DNA of 64,000 nt from Neoarius graeffei (GCF_027579695.1 NC_083586.1:6382001-6446000); one strand, 5' to 3'. Counted from the stretch's first letter, positions 10,396-22,323 are shown. Numbers and translations: made by a program. The notes: a model not told the origin generated them from the letters alone.

Positions 10396-13300
10396 TCAAG
10401 TCAAGTCAAGTTTATTTGTATAGCGCTTTTAACAATAAACATTGTCGCAAAGCAGCTTCATAGAATTTAACGACTTAAAACATGAGCTAATTTTATCCCT
10501 AATCTATCCCAAATGAGCAAGCCTGTGGCGACAGTGGCAAGGAAAAACTCCCTCAGATGACATGAGGAAGAAACCTCAAGAGGAACCAGACTCAAAAGGG
10601 AACCCATCCTTATTTGGGCAACAACAGACAACATGACTATAACATTAACAGTTTTAACATGAAGTCAGTTTCGTTGATGCTATAAACTCTTCATTGATGG
10701 AAACTTGAGTGCAAAACTGTTCATGGCAACTGTAGTCCTAAAGTTAGCAAGTCAACTGTAGTCCTCAGACATAAAAGCATTACTGTAAGTGTCCAGAGCA
10801 TCCTCAAAGTGTGACTTTCAACTGTCCACATGGGGCCGTCCTCCACAGGAACGATGTGATGAGACTCCAACCAGACACAGGGCACCAGGATGGATCAGGC
10901 AGGTCCAAGGAGCAGAAGAGTTCGGCATCTTGATCCCAGGACCGACATGTAACTCAGATGGAAAGATCGGGGGGGGGGAAGCGAGAGAAAACGCAGGCTG
11001 TTAGGTATGCACAATATCACCTGAATAAGTAGGAACAGTACCTGTATACATATTGCACAGTACAAGCAGGGCCTCTGGCAAAACCTAACTATGACAGCAT
11101 AACTAAAAGGGCAGAGCCAGAAGGTAATACAGGCATGAGGGAGCCCCGGGACATAAAACAGCCAGCCACTACATCGTCAACAGACTCGAGTGAGCAAGCG
11201 AGTAGGGGACTGACAGCATCCATACATCCCAGTTTACCAAAGACTCTATGTCTGAGGACCCTCCAGATCTACACCTTTACCTCATAAACACAATTAACAA
11301 AAGGCTTGACTAAACAGATATGTTTTCAGCCGAGACTTAAATGCTGAGACTGTGTCTGATTCCCGAACACAACTTGGAAGGCTGTTCCATAACTGTGGGG
11401 CTTTGTAAGAAAAGGCTCTGCCCCTTGATGCAACCTTCACTATATGAGGAACCAGCAGATAGCCTGCACCCTTTGATCTAAGTAGGCATGGTGGGTCATA
11501 GAGGAGCAGAAGTTCACTCAGGTACTGTGGCACGAGACTATTCAGTGCTTTAAAGGTCAATAGTAGTATTTTATAATCGATACAAAATTTGATTGGTAGC
11601 CAATGCAGTGTGGATAAGACAGGTGTGATGTGGTCATATTTTCTAGTTCTAGTAAGGACTCTTGCTGCCGCATTTGGAACTAACTGGAGCTTGTTCATGC
11701 ACTTATAGGAACATCCAGACAGTAAGGCATTACAATAATAAAACCTGGAAGTAACAAAAGCATGAACTAGTTTTTTTCCGCGTCATGGAGTGACATTAAA
11801 TTTCTTATCTTAGCAATATTTCTGAGATGAAAGAAAGCTATCCAGGTAATGTTATCAATGTGATTTTCAAATGAAAGACTGGGGTCAATAATCACTCCAA
11901 GGTCTTTTACTGCTGCACGTGAAGAAACAGAAAGGCCATCCAGAGTTACTGTGTAATCAGAAAGCTTACTTCTAGCTGCATGTGGTCCGAGTACAAGTGC
12001 TTCAGTCTTGTCAGAGTTAAGCAGAAGGAAGTTAATAAGCATCCAGTGTCTGTCCTTCACACATTACTCAGTTCTCTTAAGCTGGTGTCTCTCATCAGGT
12101 TTTGCAGAACCACACAACTGTGTGTCATCAGCACAGCAGTGGAAAATAATACAGTGTTTACGAATAATATCACCCAGAGGTAACATATATAAAGAAAAAA
12201 GCAGTGGACCCAAGACAGAACCTTGTAACTTTACCTCAGTATGTCTAGAAAAAGCACCATTTACATCAACATACTGATAGCGATCAGTTAAATTAGAGCT
12301 GAGCCAGGAGAGGGCCGTTCCCTTAACTCCCACAACATTTTCTAGTCTATCCAGAAGAATGGAATGATCAGCGGTATCAAATGCTGCATGAAGGTCAAGC
12401 AACACAAGCAGCGAGACAGCCCTGATCAGACACCAACAGTAGGTCATTTACTACTTTAACCAGTGCTGTCTCTGTGCTATGATGAGGTCTAAATCCTAAC
12501 TGATACATTTCATGGATGTTATTCCTATGTAAATATGAGCAAGCTGCTGTGCCACAGCTTTTTCAAGGATCTTGCAGATAAAGGGGAGTTTTGATATTGG
12601 ACAGCTGACAGGGATCAAGGTCAGGTTTTTTAATCAATAACTGCTAGTTTAAAGGATTTGGGTACATAGCCAATCCTAAGAGAAGAATTTATTATTTTTA
12701 GAAGTGGTGCAATTACTTTGGGTATTATCTTTTTGAATAGACATGTAGGCAAGGGATCTGGTACACAAGTTGAGGCTTTTGATGCGGAGATTAATGGAAG
12801 TAATTCAATTTCTCTAAGGGGAGTAAAACATTCTAATTGCTGATCTGATACAGTTCTATCAGTTAACTACAGGGTCTCTTACATTGTCTGACCTTAAATT
12901 AGTAGTTTGAGTTTTTTGTCGGATATTCTCAATTTTGTCATGAAAGAAATTCATGAAGTCGTTGCTACTACATACTACAGGTATGCACATGTCTATAGTG
13001 GACTTATTCCTGGTTAATTTTGCTACAGTATTAAACAGGAATCTAGGATTATTTTTGTTATCTTCTATTAGGGAGGGGAGATAAGTTGATCTAGCAGCAC
13101 TAAGAGCTTTTCTATACTTCAGGAAGCTCTCCTTCCATGCTAATTTGAAAGCTACCAATTTTGTTTGACGCCATTTACGTTCCAATTTTCAAGTGGTCTG
13201 TTTTAAAGTGTGAGTGTCTTCATTATACCAGGGTGCTAATTTTTTGTCTCTGAACTTTTTCCTTTTAAGAGGAGCTACATTAGCTTATGGCGGATAATGA

Positions 13301-13805
13301 GGTCAAGTATGGCAGAACGTTGACTCTAAGCATTCAGTTCCCTGATCAAGTTCTGCAGGGGCCGACAGTGACCCAATCAAAGTTGATAACTCTGGGAGAT
13401 CATTTATAAAGCTCTGTGCAGTAGTTGACGTGAATGTACATTTAATACAGTAGCATGGTGAGGTGCATTATTATTAGTCAGACATATTTTGAATGAGATG
13501 AGATAATGATCTGAGATAACTTCAGACTGTGGAAGTATGACTATATTTTCTACATTTAACCCGAATGTTAGTATTAGATCGAGGGTGTGACGACCATTAT
13601 GGGTCGGTCCTATGACATTCTGATTAATCCCTACTGAATCTAAAATGGACACAAATGCTGTTTTCAAAGGGTCTTCTGGGTTATCAAAGTGAATATTAAA
13701 ATCTCCGACAACTAAAGTTTTGTCTAAGTAAATAACCAGATCTGAGATAAAATCTGCAAATTCAGAAAGAAACTCAGAATATAGCCCCGGGGGCCTGTAA
13801 ATAAT
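10396..13805 (-). mobile_element. L2-type LINE, nearly full ORF2, multiply broken
   Basis: Minus-strand LINE. Its 3' end is the TCAAG-type tail at 10396-10413 followed by the GTTTATTTGTATAGCGC block. Endonuclease pieces lie at 13404-13800 (GDFNIHFDNPEDP, GPTHNGRHTLDLIL, EVISDHYLI). Reverse-transcriptase pieces lie at 12064-12447 ([38 protein letters not shown] in place of YADDTQL) and 11767-12060 (LLNSDKTEALVLG). The C-terminal domain is at 11294-11698 (NAAARVLTRTRKYDHITPVL, WNSLPSCVR). Stops and shifts separate the blocks, so it is inactive. The 3' UTR is about 880 bp. Confidence 0.88.
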
Positions 13806-14232
13806 AAGTCACCCATGAACCTGTTTTTGTTTTGTTTTTTTGGATGCCTTCTTTCCAGTAGAATATAGTGAATGGAATCATTGTAATAGTCATAAATCAT
13901 GGAGAAATAAACACAAGATTTTCTTGCTAGTTATGATAGTGGACACAGTGTAGCGTCTCTCCTGGGAATCACAGGTCCTACTCCCTAACTTGAATCACAT
14001 ACCAAGACAATGAAGTTACAGCCCTTGTTGAAAGCAGTAAAATCAGTAAAGCCATACAGATTTTGTGAAGAATGCAAAGGTGACATGAACCTGCGTTCAC
14101 ACAGATATCTAATAGAACGGGGGCTAATAGGGGCTTCATGCCCCAAATAGAAAGATGGCCAAGATGGCTTTTGTTTCCCCTTCACATGAGTGTTAGTGCT
14201 ATTGATGCTGGTCATTTGAGGTTAAGGCCTAT
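13806..14232. other. spacer, possibly LINE 5' flank
   Basis: No firm feature. A 76-codon minus frame at 13985-14215 has no recognised domain and may be LINE leader or chance. Confidence 0.3.
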
Positions 14233-14305
14233 GCCGCACTGGCCTCATCGATGAGGCACTGGACTCTTAAGCCAGTGTTTGTGTGTCAAATTTGATGAGA
14301 GAAAG
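14233..14305 (+). pseudogene. tRNA-Arg(CCT)-derived relic
   Basis: GGCCTCATCGATGAGGCACTGG...CTTAAGCCAG follows tRNA-Arg(CCT), but the anticodon loop is CTCTTAA (anticodon CTT). The T arm and acceptor 3' strand no longer pair. Confidence 0.5.
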
Positions 14306-14599
14306 GCTTTGTCCAGGGGCTTTTGAAATTACCGATTGCATGTGTTTAGCAGAGAGGGGAAAGCAGATTTCTTCTAACACCAAAATTTCCAAGATCCCAT
14401 TAATTGAGAGTACACACAAGGATGCAGCAGAAGCATGGCTGGCTTGCTAAACAAGAGGAAGCACATCAGTAGTAAAAATGTGTCGCCCATTTCAGTCCAG
14501 ACAAATCCAGGTGTATACAGTTTCTTTTCTTCTTCTGTCCCATGTCAATTTGCACCACGTATAGGGACCGTTACAGTGATAGAGACAGGTTCCTAGCAC

Positions 14600-15662
14600 T
14601 TCATCCCCCCCCTGTCGTTTGCCATCAGTCTTCTCATGTTGGACTTTTCAACATAAGTTTCACGAATGCCTCATCGGCGACGATCCATGTCCCGTTTGAA
14701 ACCATTCACCCGTACAACTGGGTTTGGGAATGCCTCACCGGTGTTTGCATCATGCAACAGTCTTAGCTCATTGCACAAGTGCACAATGGACTTGTCAGGA
14801 TTACTCGAAATCATTTCTGTCAACCATTGCACGCTTAGTCCTGGGTCATCAATCTCAGGCAGCCCTGCTCTTATAACAGAATAGCCAAAGGGGCCCCACC
14901 AATGGTGCCAGTTGTCCGCAACCCTTTGTTGGCTGTCCATTGCTAGCGATGATGCCTGCTTCAGTAGGATGCACAGAAACACAGATGGGCCGCGAGGCCC
15001 GCACCAGAGCGACAGAGTCGTCTGCAGCGGTGGCATGAATGGCCCGGTTGAGGTGCTATGGAATGTCTAGTTTCGTGAGCTCTCCTATACTCCCTTTGAT
15101 GCTTGTCTTCAATTTCAAACACTGAGCTTTTAACTTTGCTTCACTATGTTGCTCTAACCGAGGCATCCCTTTCTCACGTCTGATTGATAATGACGGCATT
15201 CTTCATGTTCCTCTTCCAAACGTCTTTGTACCTCAGTTTCTGTCCTCCTTGTTTCTGTCAGCCTCTTTCCTAGGCTCAGTTCTCCGTAGAAAACGGCTTC
15301 GGGTAGTAGACGTGTCCAGCCCAACGAAGTTGGGAGGCTGTGATAAGGGTTTCCACGCTTACTGTTTTGGCTCGCCTGAGGACTTCTACATTGGGGACCT
15401 TGTCCTGCCATCTTATTTTGAGGATTTGATGCAGGTGTCGCAGTTGTAGCCTGGTCAGATACTTGAAGTGTTTACCGTAGAGCCTCATACATTCGTTGGC
15501 GTAAAGCAGAGGTGATAAGACTGCGGCATTGTATACTTTCAACTTGCTGGTTCTCTTGATGTTATGGCGAGACCATAGTTGCTTTTGTAAAGCACCGAAG
15601 GCTTTGGTGGCAGCTTGAATCTGGCGGTCTACCTCCAAGTCTGATGAGTTGATGTTGTGCAT
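14600..15662 (-). mobile_element. LINE fragment, region downstream of the reverse-transcriptase core
   Basis: The minus frame 15276-15662 reads LEVDRQIQAATKAFGALQKQ, SKLKVYNAAVLSPLLYANEC, LRHLHQILKIRWQDKVPN and LRWAGHVYY. This is the conserved post-catalytic region of craniofacial-development-protein-2-like LINE ORF2s. A second frame to 15154 continues with AVFYGELSLGKR. Decayed sequence continues to about 14600 (ALVRAGLAAH-like). The upstream reverse transcriptase is missing, so the fragment is truncated on both sides. Confidence 0.75.
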
Positions 15663-15798
15663 CTGCTTAATGCCTATAATGTACTATAATGGAATGTGAT
15701 CTCAAAAACAAATTTCTGCTTGCTGCATACATTTCACAAGGCCCAAAGGCTGTATCCAACTGCATGGAAGAAGCCATGAGTTAAACCCTGTAGGGCAT

Positions 15799-15864
15799 GC
15801 TGAAATAGCTCAGTAGGGAGAGCGTAAGACTGAAGGTCCCTGATTCATGCATGGGGATTGGTGG
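15799..15864 (+). pseudogene. tRNA-Phe-derived relic with anticodon-arm deletion
   Basis: Starts GCTGAAATAGCTCAGTAGGG, the 5' half of tRNA-Phe. The anticodon arm reads AGACTGAAGGTCC instead of AGACTGAAGATCTAAAGGTCC, so eight bases between short repeats are gone. It cannot fold as a tRNA. It is paired with the Gln relic 104 bp downstream, as at 46078-46334. Confidence 0.7.
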
Positions 15865-15967
15865 TTTGTGTACACCTTTGACCAAGTGGGTGCTAAATTT
15901 TTTGCCAGAGCGAGGTCAGTTATATGGCAGTAATTTGATGGTAAAGACAATCTTGCAGCTGTGTCTT

Positions 15968-16032
15968 GGTTCCATGGTGTAATGGTTAGCACTCTGAATC
16001 CAGTGGTCTGAGTTCAACTCTCAGTGGAACCT
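15968..16032 (+). pseudogene. tRNA-Gln-derived relic with anticodon-arm deletion
   Basis: Reads GGTTCCATGGTGTAATGGTT and ends TCTCAGTGGAACCT, so acceptor, D and T arms are good. The anticodon arm is GCACTCTGAATCCAG: seven bases including the anticodon TTG are missing relative to normal tRNA-Gln. Total length is 65 nt instead of 72. Confidence 0.75.
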
Positions 16033-16280
16033 CTGAAGCTGCTCTTTGCACCTCTTTAAATAATATATTTCACCTGAAGGCTGCTTTTGAGCAAGCTTGC
16101 ATATCCCAAACCCTTTGTTTCCATCAACATGGAACAAGTTCTCTTCAAGATAGGTATGGTCCACTTCTGCAATTTTGGATCTGAGGTTTATTCCAGTACC
16201 ATCACAGCTTCAATGATATTGGGCACTATAGGTCTGGATTTGGGTGCAACATGGTGGCTCGGGGAGCATTAGAACAGTTG

Positions 16281-16645
16281 GCGGTGGCACAGTCGTGTAG
16301 TGGTTAACGCTGTCGCCTCACAGCCAGCATGTTCTGGGTTTGAGCCCAGTGGCTGATGGGGGCCTTTCTGTGTGGAGTATGCATGTTCTTCCTGTGCTTG
16401 TGTGGGTTTCCTCTGGGTGCTCTGTTTTCCCCTGAAGACATGCAGGTTAGGTTAATTGGTGGGTCTAAATTGACTGTAGGTGTGAATGGTTGTTTGTCTT
16501 TATGTGTTAGCCCTGTGATGATCTGGTGACTTGTCCTGGGTGTGCCCTGCCTCTCGCCCATAGTCAGCTGGAATAGGCCCCACCTTGCTTGCAACCCTGT
16601 ACAAGATAAGTGGTTACAGATAATGGATGGATGGATGGATGGAAA
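16281..16645 (+). mobile_element. tRNA-headed SINE (type A, ATGG tail)
   Basis: The head (GTGGCACAGTCGTGTAGTGG) and body match the type A SINE, but the tail is a GGAT/ATGG tetranucleotide run at 16622-16642 instead of GAGAT repeats. It is more diverged than the other copies. No clear target-site duplication was found. Confidence 0.85.
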
Positions 16646-17376
16646 GCATAATTGGCTGTGCCCCTAGAACCAAATCAGAGTGATTACTGCCCATCAATGT
16701 TTAACTCACATGGTCTGCTCACATGGTGTGATGGACCATCCATTGTACCCTCTGTTGCCACATTGGATTGTGTGGGTTGGGCTGTGAATGAGCTCAAGTT
16801 CTGATCAGATCCTGTGCACTTTAAATGAAAAACATCTGAGTCAGTCCCCTCAGAATAAAATAGTGGTCAACTGGTGAATTCTCACTATGGACTTTCTGGA
16901 AAAGCAGTCAGCTAATGACTGTATTATTTAGTGGTGAATAAGAGAAGAGAAAATACAAAGAAAAAGACCATCTATCTGTCTATCATACCCTAACAATGGC
17001 TACTACCTTCCTGGATCCTTCGGTAATTGCTGTTTTGGAGTGGTTTTGAGTGATTCAAGCAACTAAAGATACCTTTTAGAGTTTATGAAATTAAAGTTAC
17101 TTTCAAAATGAAGCACAATTAGATGAATTGAAAAAGGAGCACTGATTTTTACGAGATTCATTAGTGCTTCTCTTTGAGGCAATCTAATGCGTGTATTTGA
17201 ATTTCCTGCATCCTGCAATCAGTTGAGTTACTGTATTTCAATGGCACATCCAGATACAAGGAATCGATTGACATTTTGCAAAACAACCAGAGAAGCTCTT
17301 GTTTTGCAGAACATTTCCCTCAACAGAAAAAGGCTTCCCCTGTCCTGACAACAACAGGACCTGTAAAGGAGAGAAC
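16646..17376. other. spacer; part is shared with 45301-45840
   Basis: No gene. Sequence at 17036-17220 (TGAGTGATTCAAGCAACT, AAAGTTACTTTCAAAATGAAG) recurs at 45301-45396 and 45742-45840, where a SINE splits it. This marks a duplicated block linked to the tRNA-Phe/Gln units. Confidence 0.55.
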
Positions 17377-17450
17377 TGGCCAGTACAGGGATTGAACCTG
17401 TGACCTTGGCGTTATTAGCACCACACTCTAACCAACTGAGCTAACTGGCC
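17377..17450 (-). tRNA. tRNA-Ile (anticodon AAT)
   Basis: The 74-nt reverse-strand sequence folds as a full cloverleaf: acceptor GGCCAGT/ACTGGCC, anticodon arm TGGTG-CTAATAA-CGCCA, and T arm ACAGG-TTCAATC-CCTGT, all paired. It is among the best-preserved tRNA genes of the window. No T4 run lies immediately downstream. Confidence 0.9.
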
Positions 17451-18781
17451 AAAGAAAAAAAATGTCATGGCTGCTGAGGTGCTTCACTAAATAGTGACGA
17501 GGCAGTGACTTTGCCTTGAACAGATGTCTTTTCTCTTGATTATTGTTTTGAAGCCCACAGTTCGACCCACTCACATACAGTATTTACACAGGGGGATGAA
17601 AATCCCAACATCCAGTCTGAAAAACGTATTCTATCTACTGAGCAAAGTCAGCATGGATAGCTTTAACAATGTGAAAGAAGGATGGACACCTACTTCCCTT
17701 CTTCAACATGGTGGTCCAAAAGCCACCATGTGCTCTGAAGAACCACTTCTCACCAACCTCGACCCAATTGCTCACACTGAACAATAAAGCAACATCTGCT
17801 TCCTGAAACATGCGTCAAAAGAAGGTATTTCCTGGTAGTCCTCTCTCTCTCAATCCTCTCTCTCTCTCTTTGATGATGATGATTTAGTCCTGACTTTTTT
17901 TACCATGGGCATCAGGCAGAAAAATGGCAAAGTCCCACAGTTCAGAAAAATGGCAAAGTCCCACTGCTCAGTTTTACAATCACACAAACCTTCTTTACTG
18001 AGCTAGGACAATAATTGTATATCTGACTGTGGAAACAACAGTGGTGATGATAGTGATACGCGGTCACGTGGTTCCTCAGCCGCAAAAAGAAAACAAAAAC
18101 ACGAGTCAGCATTTCAAATTTAAGTAACTTCATTACCAGCATGAGCAGAGATCAATTTTCAGATCTTTTTTTGAGAATATCTAGAAGCAATTACACTGTA
18201 CGGCCACACGATGTAATTAAAGTACCAACAAGCTTTTCCTGCCCTTGCACTTTGCCCTGACTGAGCAATTCTCTTCATGCTCTCATCTCTGTGAAGGCCA
18301 CTGGTAAATTGGTGAGGACAAGCCTACAACGTTTGAATAAATCCATTTGATTAAATCAGAATAGGAAATAAAGCCTCAAGGTCCGGAATACTAAAAATGA
18401 ATACTGTTTTAATAGATCCTGGAGTTCAACTGGAGTTTTGTGTACGGAGTATCACAGTCATCGTCAACACAACTTCTCTGGAGTTTGCTTTCACATTTGC
18501 CAAAATGCCCGAAACAAACAAGATCCATTCATTTGTTTCTGTTCTTTTGAAACTGAGCTTTTCATCAGCCTTAAAAGACTGAAGAGAAATCACTATTTAT
18601 AATAGATTTTTTAAATTATTTCATTGCGTTGCGTATTGCGGGTGCACATAATTTGGTAGGTTAAGCCAGCTTGTGCAAAACGAGTTTTGGCACAAAACAA
18701 TATATATGCAGTATATTAAAAGCAAGCGCTGTTGGAGATGTTGCTTGACGTCTCACTCAGCAGAAAAGCACTTCAGGGTAC
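17451..18781. other. long spacer without recognised gene
   Basis: No gene or named transposon was supported in these 1.3 kb. A short CT-rich stretch lies at 17841-17871. Open frames here are short and lack recognised domains. Confidence 0.4.
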
Positions 18782-18869
18782 CCTTTGATAGCTCAGTTGG
18801 AAGAGCGGAGGACTGTAGTTGCTTGCGATGGCCATCCTTAGGTTGCCGGTTAGAATCCGGCTTGATGGA
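18782..18869 (+). tRNA. tRNA-Tyr (anticodon GTA) with a 15-nt intron
   Basis: Reads CCTTTGATAGCTCAGTTGG, then GGAGGACTGTAG. The short intron at 18819-18833 (TTGCTTGCGATGGCC) lies one base 3' of the anticodon, and ATCCTTAGG and a perfect T arm GCCGG-TTAGAAT-CCGGC follow. The intron position is that of all eukaryotic tRNA-Tyr genes. The acceptor stem has one T/T mismatch and two G/T pairs, so the gene is slightly worn. Confidence 0.85.
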
Positions 18870-18957
18870 AGCGTTTGTTCTGACAGAGAGTCTGATGCTA
18901 TTTTAGTAATAAAGATGGGGAGGTGGGGGTTAAAAAAAAAAACACACCCCAAGACTT

Positions 18958-19030
18958 TTCCCTGACCAGGAATCAAGCCCAGGCCACGGCGGTGAGAGCA
19001 CCAAATCCTAGCCACTAGAGGCAAACGGGA
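18958..19030 (-). tRNA. tRNA-Glu (anticodon CTC)
   Basis: The reverse strand carries CTAGTGGCTAGGATTTGGTG, the anticodon loop CTCTCAC and a 3' part ending GGTCAGGGAA, as in tRNA-Glu(CTC). The 5' acceptor strand (TCCCGTTTG) is altered. A long T run begins about 15 nt downstream and could act as a Pol III terminator. It lies 88 bp from tRNA-Tyr, in convergent orientation. Confidence 0.7.
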
Positions 19031-19910
19031 ATGCCCACAGGACCTCTGAGGACCAACCGTGGCTGGGTGTAATACCTTTGAGGCGCCATGTACTGTCTGG
19101 GCAAAGTACCTCTGCGGTCCTCAAGTGGAACCTGTCGTCACGTCTGTGTCCGGTACCTTACAAGCTTCTCGTGGCCGGGCGCAGTTCTTCCGAGGCCCTC
19201 CGGTGGATGTCCCTCTGGTGCTTCTCAAGGCTGAGTGCAGTACTTTTGGCTGGGCACAGTACCTTTGGGGCATCTGCAAAAATAAGGCAAATTTTAACTT
19301 ACATCTTCACAAATTATTCTCTGGGATAGGATTCTGTCGTTTTTACAAGTTTGACTGACCTTGACATCTCGCCCAATGTTATTGCAGTTTTTCTGGCAGG
19401 TTGCTCCTTTTGATGCCAGCTTATTGTGCTGATACTACAAGGAGCAAACAAATGGGAATTTAGTGATATTCATTCACCAAGGCAGGTAACTTTTGCTAAG
19501 TTGCATAACAGTTTACTACTTTTAACACATCACTCAATTTTGTAGCTTCATAGCAAGTCACACATTCACAGCTAGCTTACATGAGTGACCAAATTGCTTC
19601 ACGCACTGCATCCTCTCACAATTTCCCCCGGGGAATTGTCCAGTCTAGTTATTGTTGTTGTTCTTATGAAATTAGTGTTCATAATGAATTATATATGACT
19701 ATTTAACAATGTCAAGTGTATAACCATTTTAAGTGTACAAACATTCACGAAAAATATTTTTAAAGTTTCTGTCATGTGGTGCCCCCCCCCCACTGGCTGT
19801 GAGTGGTTGGTGCCCCTGGGCACTGTGCCGCAGGCCCATATAGTTAATCCGGCCTTGTCAGCAATAGCCAGTCATTACAATTTAATTTACAACTTTCCAA
19901 ATAAGACTTA
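19031..19910. other. spacer with weak internal repetition
   Basis: At 19060-19270 a GGGCACAGTACCTTTGGGG-like phrase recurs four or five times in degenerate form. The rest shows no gene. Confidence 0.35.
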
Positions 19911-21170
19911 TGGCCCTTTTCCACTACCCTTTTTCAGCTCACTTCAGCTCGCTTCAGCTCACTTCAGCCCGACACGGCTCGCGTTTCGACTACCAAAAAC
20001 CAGCACGACTCAGCTCGTTTCAGCCCTGCTTAGCCCCTAAAACTCGCACCGTTTTGGAGTGGGGCTGAAGCGAGCCAAACCGTGCCGACTGAGTCTGGGG
20101 GCGTGAGCAGACACTCCCCTGTGCACTGATTGGTGAGGAGGAGTGTCCTCACATGCCCACACACGCCCCGCGAGCACGCTGGGATCTGTAAACACCGTAA
20201 ACCCGGAAGAAGGAGAATTACGAATTACGAGAATTTCTGAAGCCTTATGCGCCTCGCCTCATCTATACGCTCTTGCCAGTATCTGTTGGCGTTGTCGGTG
20301 ACAACAAGCCACAGCACCAAGACCAGCAACACTAACGACTCCATGTCCTCCATGTTTATTGTTTACTATTCGGGTCGTGAGACTACCGCTTAAAAGCTCA
20401 CTGAATCAGTGACATACAGAGCATCGTGGACGAGTTCGCGGAGCGCAAGGCTCGCCGTATGCCCTTCAAATAATGCGCGCAGTAGGCTATTGATGTTTTA
20501 TTATGAGCCATGTACAGTATGTCGCCTAATGTTTTTTTGTTTCTGAGTTACATGTTCGTTTGAAGGACTTAATGTACAAAATAACATAGTTGCACCCCGT
20601 AGTGTTGAAATTGGTAAACACAGTGCATTCAGTGAGGTTTGCACTGCCCTCCTTTTATTTCTGACTCTTCCTGTCACCACTCTGAGCGCTCATTCGTATG
20701 CCCTTCAAATAATGTGCGCAGTATAGGCTATTGATGTTTTATTATGAGCCATGTACAGTATCCTAATGTTTTTTGTTTCTGAGTTACATGTTCGTTTGAA
20801 GGACTTGATGTACTAAATAACATAGTTGCACCCGGTAGTGTTGAAATTGGTAAACACCGCAGTTGCGGACATTTTGTAGCCTAAAATGATGTTATGATAA
20901 GCTTTAATAAAGGGCCCGGTCATTTGCCCCGCCCCCGGCCCGGCTCTGACTTGTTCCGCCACTGTCACTGATGTCACTGTTTGCGCTGCTTAACGACATC
21001 ACATGACGTCCACCCACTTTCGCTAACTCCACCCAATGTGTCCACCCACTTCCAGCCAGCACGGTTCAGCGCAGTTGTAGTCGAAATGCAACTCCAACAG
21101 CCCCGCTCAGCTCGACTCAGCTCGACTCGGCACGGCACGACTCAGCCGCGTTTGTAGTGGAAAAGCGGCA
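19911..21170. mobile_element. PIF/Harbinger-type non-autonomous element
   Basis: Terminal inverted repeats start TGGCCCTTTTCCACTAC on the left and TGCCGCTTTTCCACTAC on the right (reverse strand). Both continue into CAGCTC/GGCTGAG-rich subterminal arrays. The element is flanked by TTA on both sides (19908-19910 and 21171-21173), the target-site duplication typical of Harbinger elements. No transposase frame is present. Confidence 0.8.
20460..20865 (+). repeat. tandem duplication inside the Harbinger-type element
   Basis: A block starting GCCCTTCAAATAATG and ending GAAATTGGTAAACAC occurs twice with a period near 239 bp (from about 20461 and 20700) and only a few differences. Confidence 0.85.
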
Positions 21171-21717
21171 TTAGATCAAGTTTCTCCTGCCTTTCCTGTC
21201 TCTGTCTACATGCTCCTGGGGAGACTCCCAGAGTGTCCGGGAAACTAGGGATGTCTGAATCATTTAATTTTGTTATTTAGTCTAGTCTTAGTACCCCACA
21301 GCAACCTCATAACTTTGGCCAACCAAAGCAACATTGGATTGGGGGTCGAGCGCGTGAGCCAATGGAAAAATCCAGGCTGCCAGTTCTCACTATCACGAGG
21401 GAGGTTTGCTAATGCTCCATGTGCAAAGATAGGTTAGCAGGCATCCATTAAATTAGCTAACTTAATTTTCTGATATTTACCTAAAAGCTAAAAACACAGA
21501 AAACCTTTTTTCGTCTGACTTTTACTAGACTTAGAAATAGAATATTATTAGAAGAACATCATCAGAGGGTCTACCATTGGAAATTTATAATAGTCATAAT
21601 TGACATTAACAGTGACTTTAGGCATATTAAAGTTTGGTCTATAGTCACTGGATTTATCTAGATCTGTTACTATTAATAAGATTTAATTGACGCAAAATGT
21701 GGTCATTCATATATATA
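21171..21717. other. spacer without recognised gene
   Basis: About 550 bp with no supported feature. Confidence 0.35.
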
Positions 21718-21902
21718 CACGACATGCTCAAGGGCACTTCAGCCCAACACCACCCCATGTTAAATGTCTTTGAGCTGTGGGGTTAACCAGAGGTGACACA
21801 GGCAGAACACGCAAACTCCACACAGAAAGGCCCCCGCCAGCCGCAAACCCAGAACCTTCTTGCTGTGAGGCGACAGTGTGAACCACTCCATCCCCCTGCT
21901 GC
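21718..21902 (-). mobile_element. SINE fragment next to tRNA-Asp
   Basis: Minus-strand pieces of the tRNA-headed SINE are visible (ACGCAAACTCCACACAGAAA, AACCTTCTTGCTGTGAGGCG). The copy is diverged and incomplete. A shorter version of the same junction sits at 36243-36270. Confidence 0.7.
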
Positions 21903-21925
21903 ACAAGTTAATACATTTTTAAAGT

Positions 21926-21997
21926 CTCCCTATCAGAGAATCGAACCCCGGTCTTCCGCGTGACAGGCGGAGATACTGTCCACTATACTAACGAGGA
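21926..21997 (-). tRNA. tRNA-Asp (anticodon GTC)
   Basis: The reverse strand reads TCCTCGTTAGTATAGTGG, anticodon arm CCGCC-TGTCACG-CGG and T arm CGGGG-TTCGATT. The acceptor 3' strand (ATAGGGAG) and part of the T stem have mismatches, so activity is doubtful. It opens the first Asp/U5/U2 block. Confidence 0.75.
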
Positions 21998-22196
21998 TGA
22001 CGCAACAACTCTCATTTATCAATAAAAAATGTGGTATGGAAAGCACTTACTGCTGGGGTCAACAGCGTTCCTGTCAATAATCAAACTCCAGCTGATGTTT
22101 TCATATTTAATTTATAGGCTATATCCGTGATATTGGACAGATCACACAGCACTCAACTGTTCCTTTTCAAAATTCAACACCCCCCCATCCCGCTTG

Positions 22197-22240
22197 CTTA
22201 TCTATCTATCTATCGATCGATCGATCTATCGATCTTTCTT
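22197..22240. repeat. tetranucleotide microsatellite (TATC/GATC)
   Basis: A run of TATC and GATC units recurs in the second block at about 36564-36600. Confidence 0.8.
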
Positions 22241-22323
22241 TCAAAAAAGCTCATTCGTCAGACATTTCTCTGCCTGTGTGCAATGGCTAATAAAGCTGTA
22301 AAGGTGTAAGAGATTGGCCCAGG

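Noticed and set aside
11980-12277. Plus-strand frames opposite the L2 reverse transcriptase
   Set aside because: They are antisense shadows of the LINE coding region.
19060-19270. Repeated CAGTACCTTTGG phrases as further snRNA (U2 3' end) copies
   Set aside because: Only short phrases match and the order of U2 elements is absent.
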